A stretch of 64,000 nt of DNA from Pseudoroseicyclus tamaricis (GTDB lineage: Bacteria; Pseudomonadota; Alphaproteobacteria; Rhodobacterales; Rhodobacteraceae), in assembly GCF_012070395.1 (NCBI RefSeq), contig NZ_JAAFYS010000004.1, positions 248,001 through 312,000 on the forward strand, written 5' to 3'. The notes under the pieces are model-generated. The model saw nothing but the letters and a program-made list of their open reading frames with translations, was not told the DNA's origin and did not search any database. The position numbers were made by a program, and so were the translations under genes. Within the stretch, counting starts at the first letter, position 1. Each line of letters opens with the position of its first letter. Below, piece after piece: positions 17,437 to 25,646 of the stretch.

Positions 17437-19410
17437 TCAGAAGAGGAGGGAGCCGGAGTCGATAAGCGTATCGGCATCGACGCCCGCCACCAGCAGCGAG
17501 AGGCCGTCGCCGATGATCAGCGTATCCTCCCCTTCCTGGAAGAAGGAGACCTCCTGCACGCTGTCGATCCCGCCGGTGAAGAGGATGAGGTCCTCCCCGG
17601 CGACGAAATCCCCGATCATGTCGTTGCCGTCGCCGGCGGCGAAGAGGAAGCGGTCGGCACCGGCGCCGCCGAAGAGGATGTCGTCGCTGTGGCCGCCCTC
17701 GAGCCGGTCGTCGCCGGAGCCGCCCTCCAGCCGGTCGGCGCCGTTGCCGCCGACAAGCGTGTCGTCATGGTTGCCGCCGAAGAGCGTGTCGTTGCCGCTG
17801 CCGCCGAAGGCCTTGTCGTCGCCGTCGTCGAGATGGAGCAGGTCGTTGCCGTCGCTGCCGTAGATCTCGTCGTTGTCGGCGCCGCCGTAGGCCTCGTCGT
17901 CCCCGGCGCCGAGCTTGATGGTGTCGCGGCCGAGCTCGCCGTGCACCTCATCCCTGCCGGCATCGCCGAAGGCGGTGTCCTGCCCGCTGCCGAGCTTGAT
18001 CAGGTCATCGCCGTTGGCGCCGTGCACGCGGTCATGGCCGGCACCGCCGTAGAGCGTGTCATGGCCATTGCCGCCCTGCAGCAGGTCCTCGTGGTCGCCG
18101 CCGAAGATCTTGTCATCCCCGTTGCCGCCATGGCCGAAGTCGTTGCCGCTATCGAGGTAGATCAGGTCGTCGCCTTCGCTGCCGTAGATCTCATCCTGGC
18201 CCATGCCGCCGCTGACGGTGTCGTTGCCGCCGCCGAGCTTGGCGATGTCGTCGCCGCCGCCGCAATTGACGATATCGTCGCCGGCATCGCCGAAGGCGGT
18301 GTCCCAGCCCTCGCCGAGGTCGAGGAGGTCATTGTCGGCACCGCCGCGGACGAAATCGTCGCCGCTGCCGCCCTCGATGTAGTCAGTGCCGTTGCCGCCA
18401 GCGAGCAGGTCGTTGCCCGATCCCCCGAAGATCTTGTCGTCACCGTCGCCGCCGAAGCCCTTGTCTTCTCCGTTGCCGAGATCGAGCCGGTCGTTGCCGC
18501 CGGCGCCGTTGATGCTGTCGCGCCCCGCGCCGCCGGTGGCGATGTCGTTGCCCGCGCCCAGCTCCATCCGGTCATCGCCCTCCGCGCCGTCGAGGATGTC
18601 GTTGCCGGAGCCGCCGAGCAGGGTGTCATGCCCCTCCCCGCCGTAGAGGGTGTCGTCGCCGCCATTGCCGAAGATGTGGTCGCTCAGGTGCGTGCCGCCG
18701 AAGACGTTGCGCCCATCGTTGCCCATCTGGAAGAGCTTGCCCTCGGCCCAGTAGGCCTCGAAGCTGCCGGAAGCCGAGCCGTAGAGATAGTTGACGGCGG
18801 CGACGTCGAGCGGCCCCGGCCCGTAGTGCCCGGTCGGCCGGACGTAGGACATGATGGTGTTGTCGCCATTGTCCTGGGACGGGTCGATCGTGGGATCGCC
18901 CTCGAACGGGTGCTTCAACCCGATGGCGTGGCCGATCTCGTGAACGAACACCTCGTAGCCGTGATAGCCCGGGAAGGGCTCGGTGCCATTGTTGAAATAA
19001 TCGGCGTTAAGGAAGACGTCACCGCCGACGTCGGCATGCCCGTTGGAGAGCACCCAGTCGCCGTTCTCCCACTCGTACTGGAGGGACGGGAAATAGGCGA
19101 AGCCGGCGGCATCGGAATAGGCGAAGTCGAAATCGCCCTTGTGGAAGCGCAGATCGCCGATCTGCGCATCCGGAACCTCGACGAAGGTGATGCCGCAGAC
19201 CTCTGCCCAGGCCTCGAGAGCGAGGCGGATGTTGGCCTTCTCCTCGGCCGTGAGCGCCTCGTAGGTCAGCATGTCGTCGTAGCCGTAATCGGCCTCGGTC
19301 GCCCCGAAGCTGTAGGTGATGACCACCGGGCTCCCCAGCCCTCCGGCGTGGTTCCAGCGGTCCTCCGCCTCGTACCCGGTCAAGGTGAAGATATCCGCCT
19401 GCGTCGCCAT
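17437..19410 (-). CDS. Serralysin-like M10 metalloprotease with long RTX domain
   Basis: A secreted zinc protease of 657 residues. The catalytic domain holds HEIGHAIGLKHP (His157, Glu158, His161, His167) and the Met-turn IMSY (Met187). Residues 245-586 are 38 uninterrupted GGxGxD-type nonapeptides, which bind calcium in the parallel beta-roll fold. The C-terminus (TLIDSGSLLF) has the hydrophobic character of a type I secretion signal, and there is no Sec signal, so ABC-type export is expected. No HlyB/HlyD/TolC genes are next to it, so it must use exporters coded elsewhere. The RTX region is organised in 108-residue super-repeats. The gene is divergent from msrB. A CPBP protease gene follows. 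Confidence 0.94.
   Translation of the reverse strand: MATQADIFTLTGYEAEDRWNHAGGLGSPVVITYSFGATEADYGYDDMLTYEALTAEEKANIRLALEAWAEVCGITFVEVPDAQIGDLRFHKGDFDFAYSDAAGFAYFPSLQYEWENGDWVLSNGHADVGGDVFLNADYFNNGTEPFPGYHGYEVFVHEIGHAIGLKHPFEGDPTIDPSQDNGDNTIMSYVRPTGHYGPGPLDVAAVNYLYGSASGSFEAYWAEGKLFQMGNDGRNVFGGTHLSDHIFGNGGDDTLYGGEGHDTLLGGSGNDILDGAEGDDRMELGAGNDIATGGAGRDSINGAGGNDRLDLGNGEDKGFGGDGDDKIFGGSGNDLLAGGNGTDYIEGGSGDDFVRGGADNDLLDLGEGWDTAFGDAGDDIVNCGGGDDIAKLGGGNDTVSGGMGQDEIYGSEGDDLIYLDSGNDFGHGGNGDDKIFGGDHEDLLQGGNGHDTLYGGAGHDRVHGANGDDLIKLGSGQDTAFGDAGRDEVHGELGRDTIKLGAGDDEAYGGADNDEIYGSDGNDLLHLDDGDDKAFGGSGNDTLFGGNHDDTLVGGNGADRLEGGSGDDRLEGGHSDDILFGGAGADRFLFAAGDGNDMIGDFVAGEDLILFTGGIDSVQEVSFFQEGEDTLIIGDGLSLLVAGVDADTLIDSGSLLF
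17680..18003 (-). repeat. RTX super-repeat unit 3 (12 nonapeptides)
   Basis: Residues 470-577 of the metalloprotease, 108 aa or 324 bp. They align repeat for repeat with the preceding unit: LIKLGSGQD TAFGDAGRD against LLDLGEGWD TAFGDAGDD, and EIYGSDGND against EIYGSEGDD. Nonapeptides 1, 4 and 7 carry Leu in place of the first Gly. Confidence 0.8.
18004..18327 (-). repeat. RTX super-repeat unit 2 (12 nonapeptides)
   Basis: Residues 362-469 of the metalloprotease. Same length and same positional pattern as unit 3. A more diverged unit 1 covers residues 254-361 (18328-18651) and shares the Leu positions 4 and 7. Confidence 0.8.
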
Positions 19411-19693
19411 CCGCTCGGTCCCCTACGCGCCTGAAGTGGAGGCGATATAGGTGAAAAAGCCGGTCAAAAGGTAGGAAATATTGTGTCGTCCGAGCTAAAA
19501 TTTTCGTCGGGGCAGCTCAGGGACACAGCGTCGATCCGAGGCCGGGGAGTGGCAGGTCGGGACGCCCCCTCCAGCCCCGCAGGCGGAATAGCCGCCCAAT
19601 GGGCCTTTGCACACGGCAAGTTCAGAGGTCATCGGGCTTTACCTGTCTGGCGGACACCCCAAATAGAGAGGGCAACATCAGGAGGGCCAACCC
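19411..19693. other. Divergent intergenic region, metalloprotease / msrB
   Basis: It contains an AT-rich stretch around 19460-19500 that probably holds the metalloprotease promoter, and the msrB promoter candidate near its right end. I see no gene, RNA or strong hairpin in it. Confidence 0.5.
19638..19666 (+). promoter_or_regulatory. Candidate promoter of msrB-msrA-selO
   Basis: TTTACC, 17-base spacer, AAATAG, 28 bases before the msrB ATG. The -10 is a weak match. AGGAGGG just before the ATG is a strong ribosome site. Confidence 0.35.
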
Positions 19694-20143
19694 ATGAGCA
19701 CCTGGACCCGTGACGAAGACGCCATCTCCCGGCTGACGCCGGAGCAGTATCGCGTCACCCAGCAGAACGGCACCGAGCGGCCGGGCACCGGAGAGTACCT
19801 CTCCAACAAGGAGGCGGGGATCTATGTCGATCTCGTCTCCGGCGAGCCTCTCTTCGCCTCGGCCGACAAGTACGAGAGCGGCTGCGGCTGGCCGAGCTTC
19901 ACCAAGCCGATCGAACCGGCGCACGTGACCGAGATCGACGATCTGTCGCTCGGCATGGTCCGCACCGAGGTGCGCTCCGCCAGCGGCAACTCGCATCTCG
20001 GCCACGTCTTCCCCGACGGTCCGCGGGACCGGGGCGGGCTGCGCTATTGCATCAACTCCGCCTCGCTGCGCTTCGTCCCGAAGGAGCGGATGGAGGAAGA
20101 GGGCTATGGCGCCTATCTGGATCAGGTCGAGGAGGTGAGCTGA
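19694..20143 (+). CDS. msrB: Peptide-methionine (R)-S-oxide reductase
   Basis: Reduces the R epimer of methionine sulfoxide in proteins (149 residues). The catalytic Cys119 is in [14 protein letters not shown]; a second Cys64 (SGCGWPSF) is the likely resolving Cys; GHVFPDGP is conserved. The two CxxC zinc motifs found in many MsrB proteins are absent ([13 protein letters not shown] in place of YxCxxC), so this is the zinc-free type. First gene of an operon with msrA and selO; its stop overlaps the msrA start (TGATG). Confidence 0.95.
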   Translation: MSTWTRDEDAISRLTPEQYRVTQQNGTERPGTGEYLSNKEAGIYVDLVSGEPLFASADKYESGCGWPSFTKPIEPAHVTEIDDLSLGMVRTEVRSASGNSHLGHVFPDGPRDRGGLRYCINSASLRFVPKERMEEEGYGAYLDQVEEVS

Positions 20144-20652
20144 TGGCCACGGAACGCGCAGTTCTCGCCGGCGGGTGCTTCTGGGGGATGGAGGATCTCA
20201 TCCGCCACCTGCCCGGCGTCACCGACACCCGCGTCGGCTACACCGGCGGCGACGTGGCGAATGCCACCTACCGCAACCACGGCACCCACGCCGAGGGGAT
20301 CGAGATCATGTTCGACCCCGAGGTGACGTCCTACCGGCGGATCCTGGAATACTTCTTCCAGATCCACGACCCGACGACGAAGAACCGGCAGGGCAACGAC
20401 ATCGGCATGTCCTACCGCTCGGCCATCTACTACGTCGATGAAGGACAGCGGCAGACCGCGCTCGACACCATCGCCGACGTCGAGGCCTCCGGCCTCTGGC
20501 CCGGCAAGGTGGTGACCGAGGTGGAGCCGGTGGGCGACTTCTGGGAGGCCGAGCCGGAGCACCAGGATTACCTGCAGCGCTACCCCAAGGGCTACACCTG
20601 CCACTTCCCCCGCAAGGACTGGGTTCTGCCCGGGCGGACGGCAGCGGAATGA
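20143..20652 (+). CDS. msrA: Peptide-methionine (S)-S-oxide reductase
   Basis: Repairs the S epimer of methionine sulfoxide (169 residues). The catalytic Cys12 is in the signature GGCFWGME, followed by the family stretches VGYTGG and [11 protein letters not shown], and [19 protein letters not shown] lies directly upstream of the ATG at 20143, which overlaps the msrB stop. Its own stop overlaps the selO start by 4 bases. Together MsrA and MsrB cover both sulfoxide epimers. Confidence 0.96.
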   Translation: MATERAVLAGGCFWGMEDLIRHLPGVTDTRVGYTGGDVANATYRNHGTHAEGIEIMFDPEVTSYRRILEYFFQIHDPTTKNRQGNDIGMSYRSAIYYVDEGQRQTALDTIADVEASGLWPGKVVTEVEPVGDFWEAEPEHQDYLQRYPKGYTCHFPRKDWVLPGRTAAE

Positions 20653-22103
20653 GCGAGGCGGCCCTCCTGCCGAAGCTGGAGAACAGCTTCGCCGCCGAGC
20701 TGGAGGGCGCCTACCTCGCCTGGGAGGGCGCGGAGGTTCCGCGCCCGGAGGTGCTGCTGCTCAACGAGGGGCTTGCGCGGGAGCTGGGCTTCGAGCCCGC
20801 CGCCCTGCGCAGCCCCGAGGGCGCCGCATGGCTGACAGGCGTCGAGAGCCCGCCCGGCGCGAGCCTCCTCGCCATGGCCTATGCCGGACACCAGTTCGGC
20901 CAGTTCAACCCGCAGCTCGGCGATGGCCGGGCGCTGCTTCTCGGCGAAGTGGTGACGTCGGAGGGCCGGCGGGACCTGCACCTTAAGGGCTCCGGCCGCA
21001 CCCCCTTCGCCCGGGGCGGAGACGGCAAGGCCGTGCTCGGCCCGGTGCTGCGCGAATACGTCATGGGCGAGGCGATGGCGGCGCTGGGCGTGCCGACCAC
21101 GCGTGCGCTCGCGGTCACGACGACCGGGGAGGACGTGCAACGCGAAGGGCCGAAGCCCGGCGCCGTGCTCGCCCGCGTCGCCGCCAGCCACATCCGCGTC
21201 GGCACCTTCCAGTTCTTCGCCGCCCGCGAGCAGGAGGACATGCTGGCGAAGATCGCCAACTATGCCATCGCCCGGCATGACCCCGACCTGACCGGCGCGG
21301 AGAACCGCCACATGCGCTTCCTGCGCCGGGTCGTCGAGCGACAGGCGGAGCTGATCGCGCAATGGATGAGCCTCGGCTTCATCCACGGGGTGATGAACAC
21401 CGACAACATGGCCATCTCCGGCGAGACCATCGATTACGGGCCGTGTGCCTTCATGGAGGCCTACGATCCCGCCACCGTCTTCTCCTCCATCGACCACATG
21501 GGCCGCTATGCCTACGGCAACCAGCCGGGCATCGCTCAGTGGAACCTCGCGAGGCTGGCCGAAGCACTGCTGCCGCTCCTCGGCGGCGAGGCCGCGATCC
21601 CGCAGGTGACGGAGGAGGTGAACCGTTTCGCCCCGCTCTACGAGGCCGCATGGCTCTCCCGCTTCCGCGGCAAGCTGGGGCTCGAGACGGCGGAGGAGGG
21701 CGACATGGACCTGATCACCGGCCTCCTTGCGGCGGCGCGAGGGCAGGCCGATTTTACCAACCTCTTCCGCGCACTGGGCGAGGCGGCGCGGGGAGACTCG
21801 GCGCCCGTCCGGGCTCTCTTCGCCGAGCCCGGCATGATCGACGCCTGGCTGCCCGCCTGGATGGCGCGGCTGGAGCGCGAGGCGCCCGGCGCGGCGGAGC
21901 GGATGGAGCGGGTCAACCCGCTCTACATCCCGCGCAACCGAACGCTCGACGCGGCGCTGACGGCGGCGGAAGCGGGGGATCTCGGCCCGGTGGAGCGCCT
22001 GCTCGCCCACGTGACGAAACCCTTCACCCCGGTCGCAGGGGCGGAAGACATGACGACCCCGGCCCCCGCGGGGGACCGCTTCGTCACCTATTGCGGGACC
22101 TGA
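20649..22103 (+). CDS. selO: Protein adenylyltransferase SelO (YdiU)
   Basis: A pseudokinase-fold enzyme that transfers AMP to proteins; in E. coli it acts in redox homeostasis by AMPylating glutaredoxin and other targets. The protein has 484 residues, normal length. Motifs: [38 protein letters not shown] (nucleotide loop), and [23 protein letters not shown] (two lines of the catalytic core with the metal-binding Asn/Asp). No C-terminal selenocysteine motif as in the human protein; the end is DRFVTYCGT. The overlap with msrA fits a shared oxidative-stress role. Confidence 0.94.
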   Translation: MSEAALLPKLENSFAAELEGAYLAWEGAEVPRPEVLLLNEGLARELGFEPAALRSPEGAAWLTGVESPPGASLLAMAYAGHQFGQFNPQLGDGRALLLGEVVTSEGRRDLHLKGSGRTPFARGGDGKAVLGPVLREYVMGEAMAALGVPTTRALAVTTTGEDVQREGPKPGAVLARVAASHIRVGTFQFFAAREQEDMLAKIANYAIARHDPDLTGAENRHMRFLRRVVERQAELIAQWMSLGFIHGVMNTDNMAISGETIDYGPCAFMEAYDPATVFSSIDHMGRYAYGNQPGIAQWNLARLAEALLPLLGGEAAIPQVTEEVNRFAPLYEAAWLSRFRGKLGLETAEEGDMDLITGLLAAARGQADFTNLFRALGEAARGDSAPVRALFAEPGMIDAWLPAWMARLEREAPGAAERMERVNPLYIPRNRTLDAALTAAEAGDLGPVERLLAHVTKPFTPVAGAEDMTTPAPAGDRFVTYCGT

Positions 22104-22123
22104 CCCACCCGCCCAGCGCAACG

Positions 22124-22134
22124 CTGCGTTGCAG
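22124..22134. promoter_or_regulatory. CTGC-N3-GCAG palindrome, PhaR-like operator
   Basis: CTGCGTTGCAG within the longer AACGCTGCGTTGCAGC lies 65 bases upstream of the 48-residue protein start. It resembles the CTGC-N3/4-GCAG sites I recall for the polyhydroxyalkanoate repressor PhaR in this group. Binding is inferred. Confidence 0.35.
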
Positions 22135-22198
22135 CATTGGCCATGGTATGTCAGCCATATTGCCGTATCTCTATCCTCGACGGGAGGACGATGGAGAT

Positions 22199-22345
22199 AT
22201 GAACATGCAAGACGATACCAGCACCCTGACCCTCGCCGAGATCGAAGCCCGCGCCCACCGCCTGCGCGCCGAGGCGCTGCGCGAGATGGTCCGCCGCTTC
22301 ACCGGCCGCCGTGGCCGCCGCAACGCCGCTGCCCACGCCGCCTGA
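22199..22345 (+). CDS. 48-residue basic amphipathic protein
   Basis: A short protein reading MNMQDDTSTLTLAEIEARAH onward, with one long amphipathic helix (EIEARAHRLRAEALREMVRRF) and a basic tail (GRRGRRNAAAHAA). ATG at 22199 or 22205; GGAG sits 8 bases before 22205. The layout IEARA..LRAEALR..VRRF resembles the small RSP_7527-type proteins of Rhodobacteraceae. The PhaR-like palindrome upstream hints at stress or storage control. No known function. The helix would suit RNA binding or membrane association. Confidence 0.6.
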   Translation: MNMQDDTSTLTLAEIEARAHRLRAEALREMVRRFTGRRGRRNAAAHAA

Positions 22346-22409
22346 GGCGTCTCCTCCGCCTGATCTTTCCCCCTAGGCGCATGGCCGGGGGCCGGGCTAT
22401 CCCGGTGAC

Positions 22410-23024
22410 ATGGCGGACGCCGCAAAATTCTGGGACAGGATCAGCGCGCGATACGCGCGCTCGCCCGTGTCCGACCCCGAGGCCTGGCATCGCAAGCTCG
22501 ATGCCATCGCCGGGCGGGCCGGGTCTGAGGGCCGGCTCCTCGAGTTCGGCGCCGGCACCGGCTCCTCGGCGCTGAAGCTGGCGCCTCGGGTCGGAGAGAT
22601 CCTCGCCACCGACATATCCCCCAAGATGATCGAGATCGCGCGCAACAAGGCCGCCGAGGCCGGGGCGACGAACGTCACCTTTCAGCAGGGCACGATCTTC
22701 GACGTCACCAAGGGGCCGTTCGACGGCATCGTCGGGCTCAACGTGCTGCACCTGATGCCCGACTGGCGCGAGGCGCTCGCCCATGCCCGCGGCCTTCTGA
22801 CGGAGGGCGGGTTTCTCGCCATCTCCACCGCCGGAATCGGCGACCATCCATCGGTCGCACGGCTCGGGATCCGCGCCGGCAGCGCGCTGGGCCTGTTCCC
22901 GCCCATCGCCGTCTTCACCATCGCCGATCTGCGCGCGGGGCTGGCGACGGCCGGCTTCCGCCTCATCGAGGAATGGCAGCCGAAGACGGGCGCCGCCTGG
23001 TTCCAGCTCGCCGAGGTCGCTTGA
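22410..23024 (+). CDS. Class I SAM-dependent methyltransferase
   Basis: The protein has 204 residues with a Rossmann-type fold. Motif I is LLEFGAGTGSSALKLAP, the acidic motif II is ILATDISPKMIEIARNKA, motif IV is GIVGLNVLHLMPDWREAL and the later strand is FLAISTAGIGD. No substrate can be inferred. It lies alone between the 48-residue protein and the SGNH hydrolase, all in the same direction. Confidence 0.88.
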   Translation: MADAAKFWDRISARYARSPVSDPEAWHRKLDAIAGRAGSEGRLLEFGAGTGSSALKLAPRVGEILATDISPKMIEIARNKAAEAGATNVTFQQGTIFDVTKGPFDGIVGLNVLHLMPDWREALAHARGLLTEGGFLAISTAGIGDHPSVARLGIRAGSALGLFPPIAVFTIADLRAGLATAGFRLIEEWQPKTGAAWFQLAEVA

Positions 23025-23084
23025 CCGGCGCCCCTGCCCGGGCTTGATGGCAAGCCGAAGAGGGGACGGGCGAAGGGCACGGGC

Positions 23085-23708
23085 ATGAAACGTATTCTCT
23101 GCTACGGCGACAGCAACACCTGGGGCGCGGACCCGGAGGGCGGCGGCCGCTTCGACCATCTCACCCGCTGGACGGGCGTGCTGCAGGCGCGGCTGGGCGA
23201 GGGCTACACGGTGATCGAGGAGGGCCTCGGCGGCCGCACCACGGTGCGCGACGATCCCTACGAGCCCTGGCGTAACGGGCGGACCTACCTCGTCCCCTGC
23301 CTCCTCAGCCACCATCCGCTGGACCTCGTCGTCCTCATGCTCGGCACCAACGACATGAAGACCCGCTTCAACGTCCCGGCGAGCGACATCGCGCGGGGCG
23401 TCAAGCTGCTGGTGCAGGACATCCGCGCCACGCTTGGCGCCGGGATGCGGGTGCTGATCGTCGCACCCGCCCCCGTCGGCGCCCACCAGAAAGACCATCC
23501 GAGCTTCGGCGACATGCTGGCCGGCAGCTACGAGAAGAGCCGCCAGCTCGCGCCGCTTTACCTTGCGGCGGCGGAGGAGCTGGGGACGGGCTTCTTCGAC
23601 GCCGGCACGGTCTGCTCGCTGGACCACGGCGATTCGGTTCACCTGGGGCGGCGCGACCACGCGGCCTTGGGCGAGGCGCTGGCGGAGGTAGTGCCGGGGC
23701 TGCTCTAG
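23085..23708 (+). CDS. SGNH/GDSL hydrolase, MsAcT-like esterase/acyltransferase
   Basis: A serine esterase of 207 residues. Block I is ILCYGDSNTWG, the oxyanion Gly is in EEGLGGRTT, block III is LMLGTNDMKTRF, and block V is the Asp/His pair in DSVHLG. The layout RWTGVLQARLG, EEGL.ARTT.DDP and PLDLVVLMLGTNDMK is close to Mycobacterium smegmatis arylesterase MsAcT, known for perhydrolase and acyl transfer activity in water. There is no signal peptide. Confidence 0.9.
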   Translation: MKRILCYGDSNTWGADPEGGGRFDHLTRWTGVLQARLGEGYTVIEEGLGGRTTVRDDPYEPWRNGRTYLVPCLLSHHPLDLVVLMLGTNDMKTRFNVPASDIARGVKLLVQDIRATLGAGMRVLIVAPAPVGAHQKDHPSFGDMLAGSYEKSRQLAPLYLAAAEELGTGFFDAGTVCSLDHGDSVHLGRRDHAALGEALAEVVPGLL

Positions 23709-23737
23709 ACGGACGGCACGGGAGGAGAGTGCGGGAC

Positions 23738-23784
23738 CGGGGGCCAGCCCCCGGACCCCCGCGGATACTTGGAGAAAAGCGAGA
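23738..23784 (+). repeat. Dispersed intergenic repeat, copy 2
   Basis: GGGGGCCAGCCCCC hairpin, then GGACCCCCGCGGATACTT and AAAAGCGAGA. Same order and spacing as copy 1 at 8080-8130. Confidence 0.65.
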
Positions 23785-23874
23785 GGCTGTGGGGAGGTTG
23801 CGCGCCGGGGGTGAGCGGAGCTTGGGCTGAGAGCTGGAAGGCCTCCGCACGACCTGGGGCCCGCCCCGGAACCG

Positions 23875-24054
23875 TCAGAAATCGACGGCGATGCCCTTCT
23901 TCTCGTAATCGCCGTAGCGCACCGGCTCGGGGCCTTCGCGGCCGCCGTATTCCTTCGGGCGCGCCGGATCGCCGGCGGCCTTGCGGCGGGCCTCCGCCTC
24001 GGCGAGGGCGCGGGCGGCGGCGGGGGGGAGGTCTCTCTCCGGCTGGTCGGCCAT
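23875..24054 (-). CDS. DUF1674 protein, SDHAF4-like succinate dehydrogenase assembly factor
   Basis: A 59-residue protein. The N-terminus is helical and Ala/Arg-rich (AAARALAEAEARRKAAG); the C-terminus is the DUF1674 signature GGREGPEPVRYGDYEKKGIA ending in DF. In mitochondria SDHAF4/Sdh8 binds the flavinated SdhA subunit before assembly. The bacterial DUF1674 role is extrapolated from that. It is divergent from the rsmB-type gene with 47 bases between starts, a conserved Rhodobacterales arrangement. It was found by reading the C-terminal signature on the minus strand. Confidence 0.88.
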   Translation of the reverse strand: MADQPERDLPPAAARALAEAEARRKAAGDPARPKEYGGREGPEPVRYGDYEKKGIAVDF

Positions 24055-24101
24055 GGGCTTCGGCTCCGGGCGATGCTAGGGGGCGCGCGCAGGAGAAAAG
24101 C

Positions 24102-25412
24102 ATGGGCAAAGAGGCGAGGCAAGGCAGGGCGCGGCGCGGGGCGGAACACCTCCCCGAGAGCCAGCGCCCCCGGCAGGCGGCACTGGCGCTGCTCTCCGCC
24201 GTGCTCGGCGAGGGGCGGCCCCTCTCCGACGTCGAGGAGCGGCTGCTCGAGGGCCTGCCGCCCGAGGCACGGGCCCGCGCCGGGCGGCTGGCGGATGCCG
24301 TGCTGCGCAACCTCCCCCGCGCCGACCGCCTTCTCGCCCCGCACCTGACCAAGCGCCCGCCGATGGCGACGCTCAACCTCCTCCGCCTCGGCACCACCGA
24401 GCTGGCGGAGGGGGCGGCGGCGCACGGGGTGGTGAGCGATATCGTGGGTCTCGCCGGGCACGGCAAGAAGACGGCGCAGCACAAGGGCCTCGTCAACGCC
24501 GTCCTGCGCAAGGTGGCCGAGGAGGCGCCGGAGGCGTGGGAGGGCCTGCCCGTGCCCCGCCTGCCCGGCTGGCTGCGCAAGCCGCTGAACGCCGCCTACG
24601 GCCCCGCGAGGACCGCCGCGATGGAGCGAGCGCACCACGCCGGGGCGCCGCTGGACCTGACGGCGAAGGGTGACCCGCAAGCGCTGGCGGAGGCGACGGG
24701 GGGCGAGCTGCTGCCCACCGGCTCCGTCCGGATTGCCGGGTCGGTGCAGGTCTCCGCCCTGCCGGGCTTCGCCGAGGGCGCCTTCTGGGTGCAGGACGCC
24801 GCCGCAGCGCTGCCGGCGAAGCTGCTGGGGGCAAAGGCGGGGGCGAAAGTGCTGGACCTCTGCGCCGCGCCCGGGGGCAAGACGCTGCAGATGGCGGCGA
24901 CGGGCGCCGAGGTGACGGCGCTGGACATCTCCGGCCCGCGCCTCGCGCGGTTGCGGGAGAACCTCGCCCGCACGGGCCTCGCCACGCGCACGGTCACCGC
25001 CGACGCGCTGCATTGGGAGGGCGGGCCGTTCGACGCCATCCTGCTCGACGCACCCTGCTCCGCCACCGGCACGGTGCGCCGGCACCCGGACCTGCCCTTC
25101 GCCCGCACCGCCGCGTCGCTGGCCCCACTGGCGGAGCTGCAGGCGGCGCTGATCGACCGGGCGGTGGCGCTGCTCGCGCCCGGAGGGACGCTTGTCTACT
25201 GCACCTGCTCGCTGCTGCCGGAGGAGGGGGCGGCGCAGGTGGAGGCGGCTCTGGGCCGGCACGCGTCGCTGGCGCTGGAGCGGCCCGACGCGGAGTGGAT
25301 CGAGGAGGCGTGGCGGTCGCCGGAGGGCGGGCTAAGGCTGACGCCGGACCTCTGGGCGGAGCGCGGCGGGATGGACGGGTTCTACATCGCGCGGATGGTG
25401 AGGGCGGGGTGA
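24102..25412 (+). CDS. RsmB/NOP family rRNA cytosine-C5 methyltransferase
   Basis: The protein has 436 residues. The N-terminal NusB-like RNA-binding domain (about 20-150) is followed by the SAM domain. Motif I is VLDLCAAPGGKTLQMA, the conserved Pro-Cys is in LLDAPCSATGTVRRHPD, and the catalytic Cys is in LVYCTCSLLPEEG. The start at 24102 has AGGAG at 6 bases; upstream open frame has no homology. The domain order matches RsmB (16S rRNA m5C967). A fold-back repeat follows directly. Confidence 0.92.
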   Translation: MGKEARQGRARRGAEHLPESQRPRQAALALLSAVLGEGRPLSDVEERLLEGLPPEARARAGRLADAVLRNLPRADRLLAPHLTKRPPMATLNLLRLGTTELAEGAAAHGVVSDIVGLAGHGKKTAQHKGLVNAVLRKVAEEAPEAWEGLPVPRLPGWLRKPLNAAYGPARTAAMERAHHAGAPLDLTAKGDPQALAEATGGELLPTGSVRIAGSVQVSALPGFAEGAFWVQDAAAALPAKLLGAKAGAKVLDLCAAPGGKTLQMAATGAEVTALDISGPRLARLRENLARTGLATRTVTADALHWEGGPFDAILLDAPCSATGTVRRHPDLPFARTAASLAPLAELQAALIDRAVALLAPGGTLVYCTCSLLPEEGAAQVEAALGRHASLALERPDAEWIEEAWRSPEGGLRLTPDLWAERGGMDGFYIARMVRAG

Positions 25413-25418
25413 GGGGTG

Positions 25419-25438
25419 GTGCGTGCGAGCACGCACCC
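25419..25438 (+). repeat. REP-like hairpin GGTGCGTGC..GCACGCACC
   Basis: The 20-base GGTGCGTGCGAGCACGCACC is a near-perfect hairpin followed by CTACG. The same unit, with a slightly longer loop, is at 48336-48357 followed by CTACGC. Confidence 0.7.
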
Positions 25439-25451
25439 TACGCGCCACCTC

Positions 25452-25646
25452 GCCGCTATGTCCCCCGCCCGGCACGCGCCAAAGGCGCAGGGCGAGCGCC
25501 TGCCCGTCCCGGCGGGCTGGCGCTCTGGCTGGGCTTGGTGCTTCGCTCGGCGGGGAGCGGGGAGGGACTTGGCGGGCATAAAGTGCACCGGCGGGGCCGT
25601 TGCAGCGCCACACCACGGGCAGGCGCTCGCCCTGCTCCTGCGGGTG
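25452..25646 (-). repeat. Fold-back dispersed element, copy A (reverse orientation)
   Basis: A long inverted-repeat element: GGGCGAGCGCCTGCCCG near one end and its exact complement CGGGCAGGCGCTCGCCC near the other, about 110 bases apart. The outer hairpin GCGCCAAAGGCGC lies beside the left arm. The central segment contains GACTTGGCGGGCATAAAG, found in complement in copies B and, diverged, in C. Confidence 0.85.

Noticed and set aside
17680-18651. Regular repeats that look like a CRISPR or satellite array
   Set aside because: The 27-bp and 324-bp periods are coding RTX nonapeptides in frame with a metalloprotease. No separate spacers or cas genes.
17281-19434. Plus-strand frame of Val/Ala repeats opposite the RTX gene
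   Set aside because: The repeat is the reverse of the nonapeptide code; no start or domain features.
22299-25262. Long minus-strand open frame over several plus-strand genes
   Set aside because: It covers the methyltransferase, SGNH hydrolase and rsmB-type genes, which have clear family motifs. Only the short DUF1674 gene on this strand is real.
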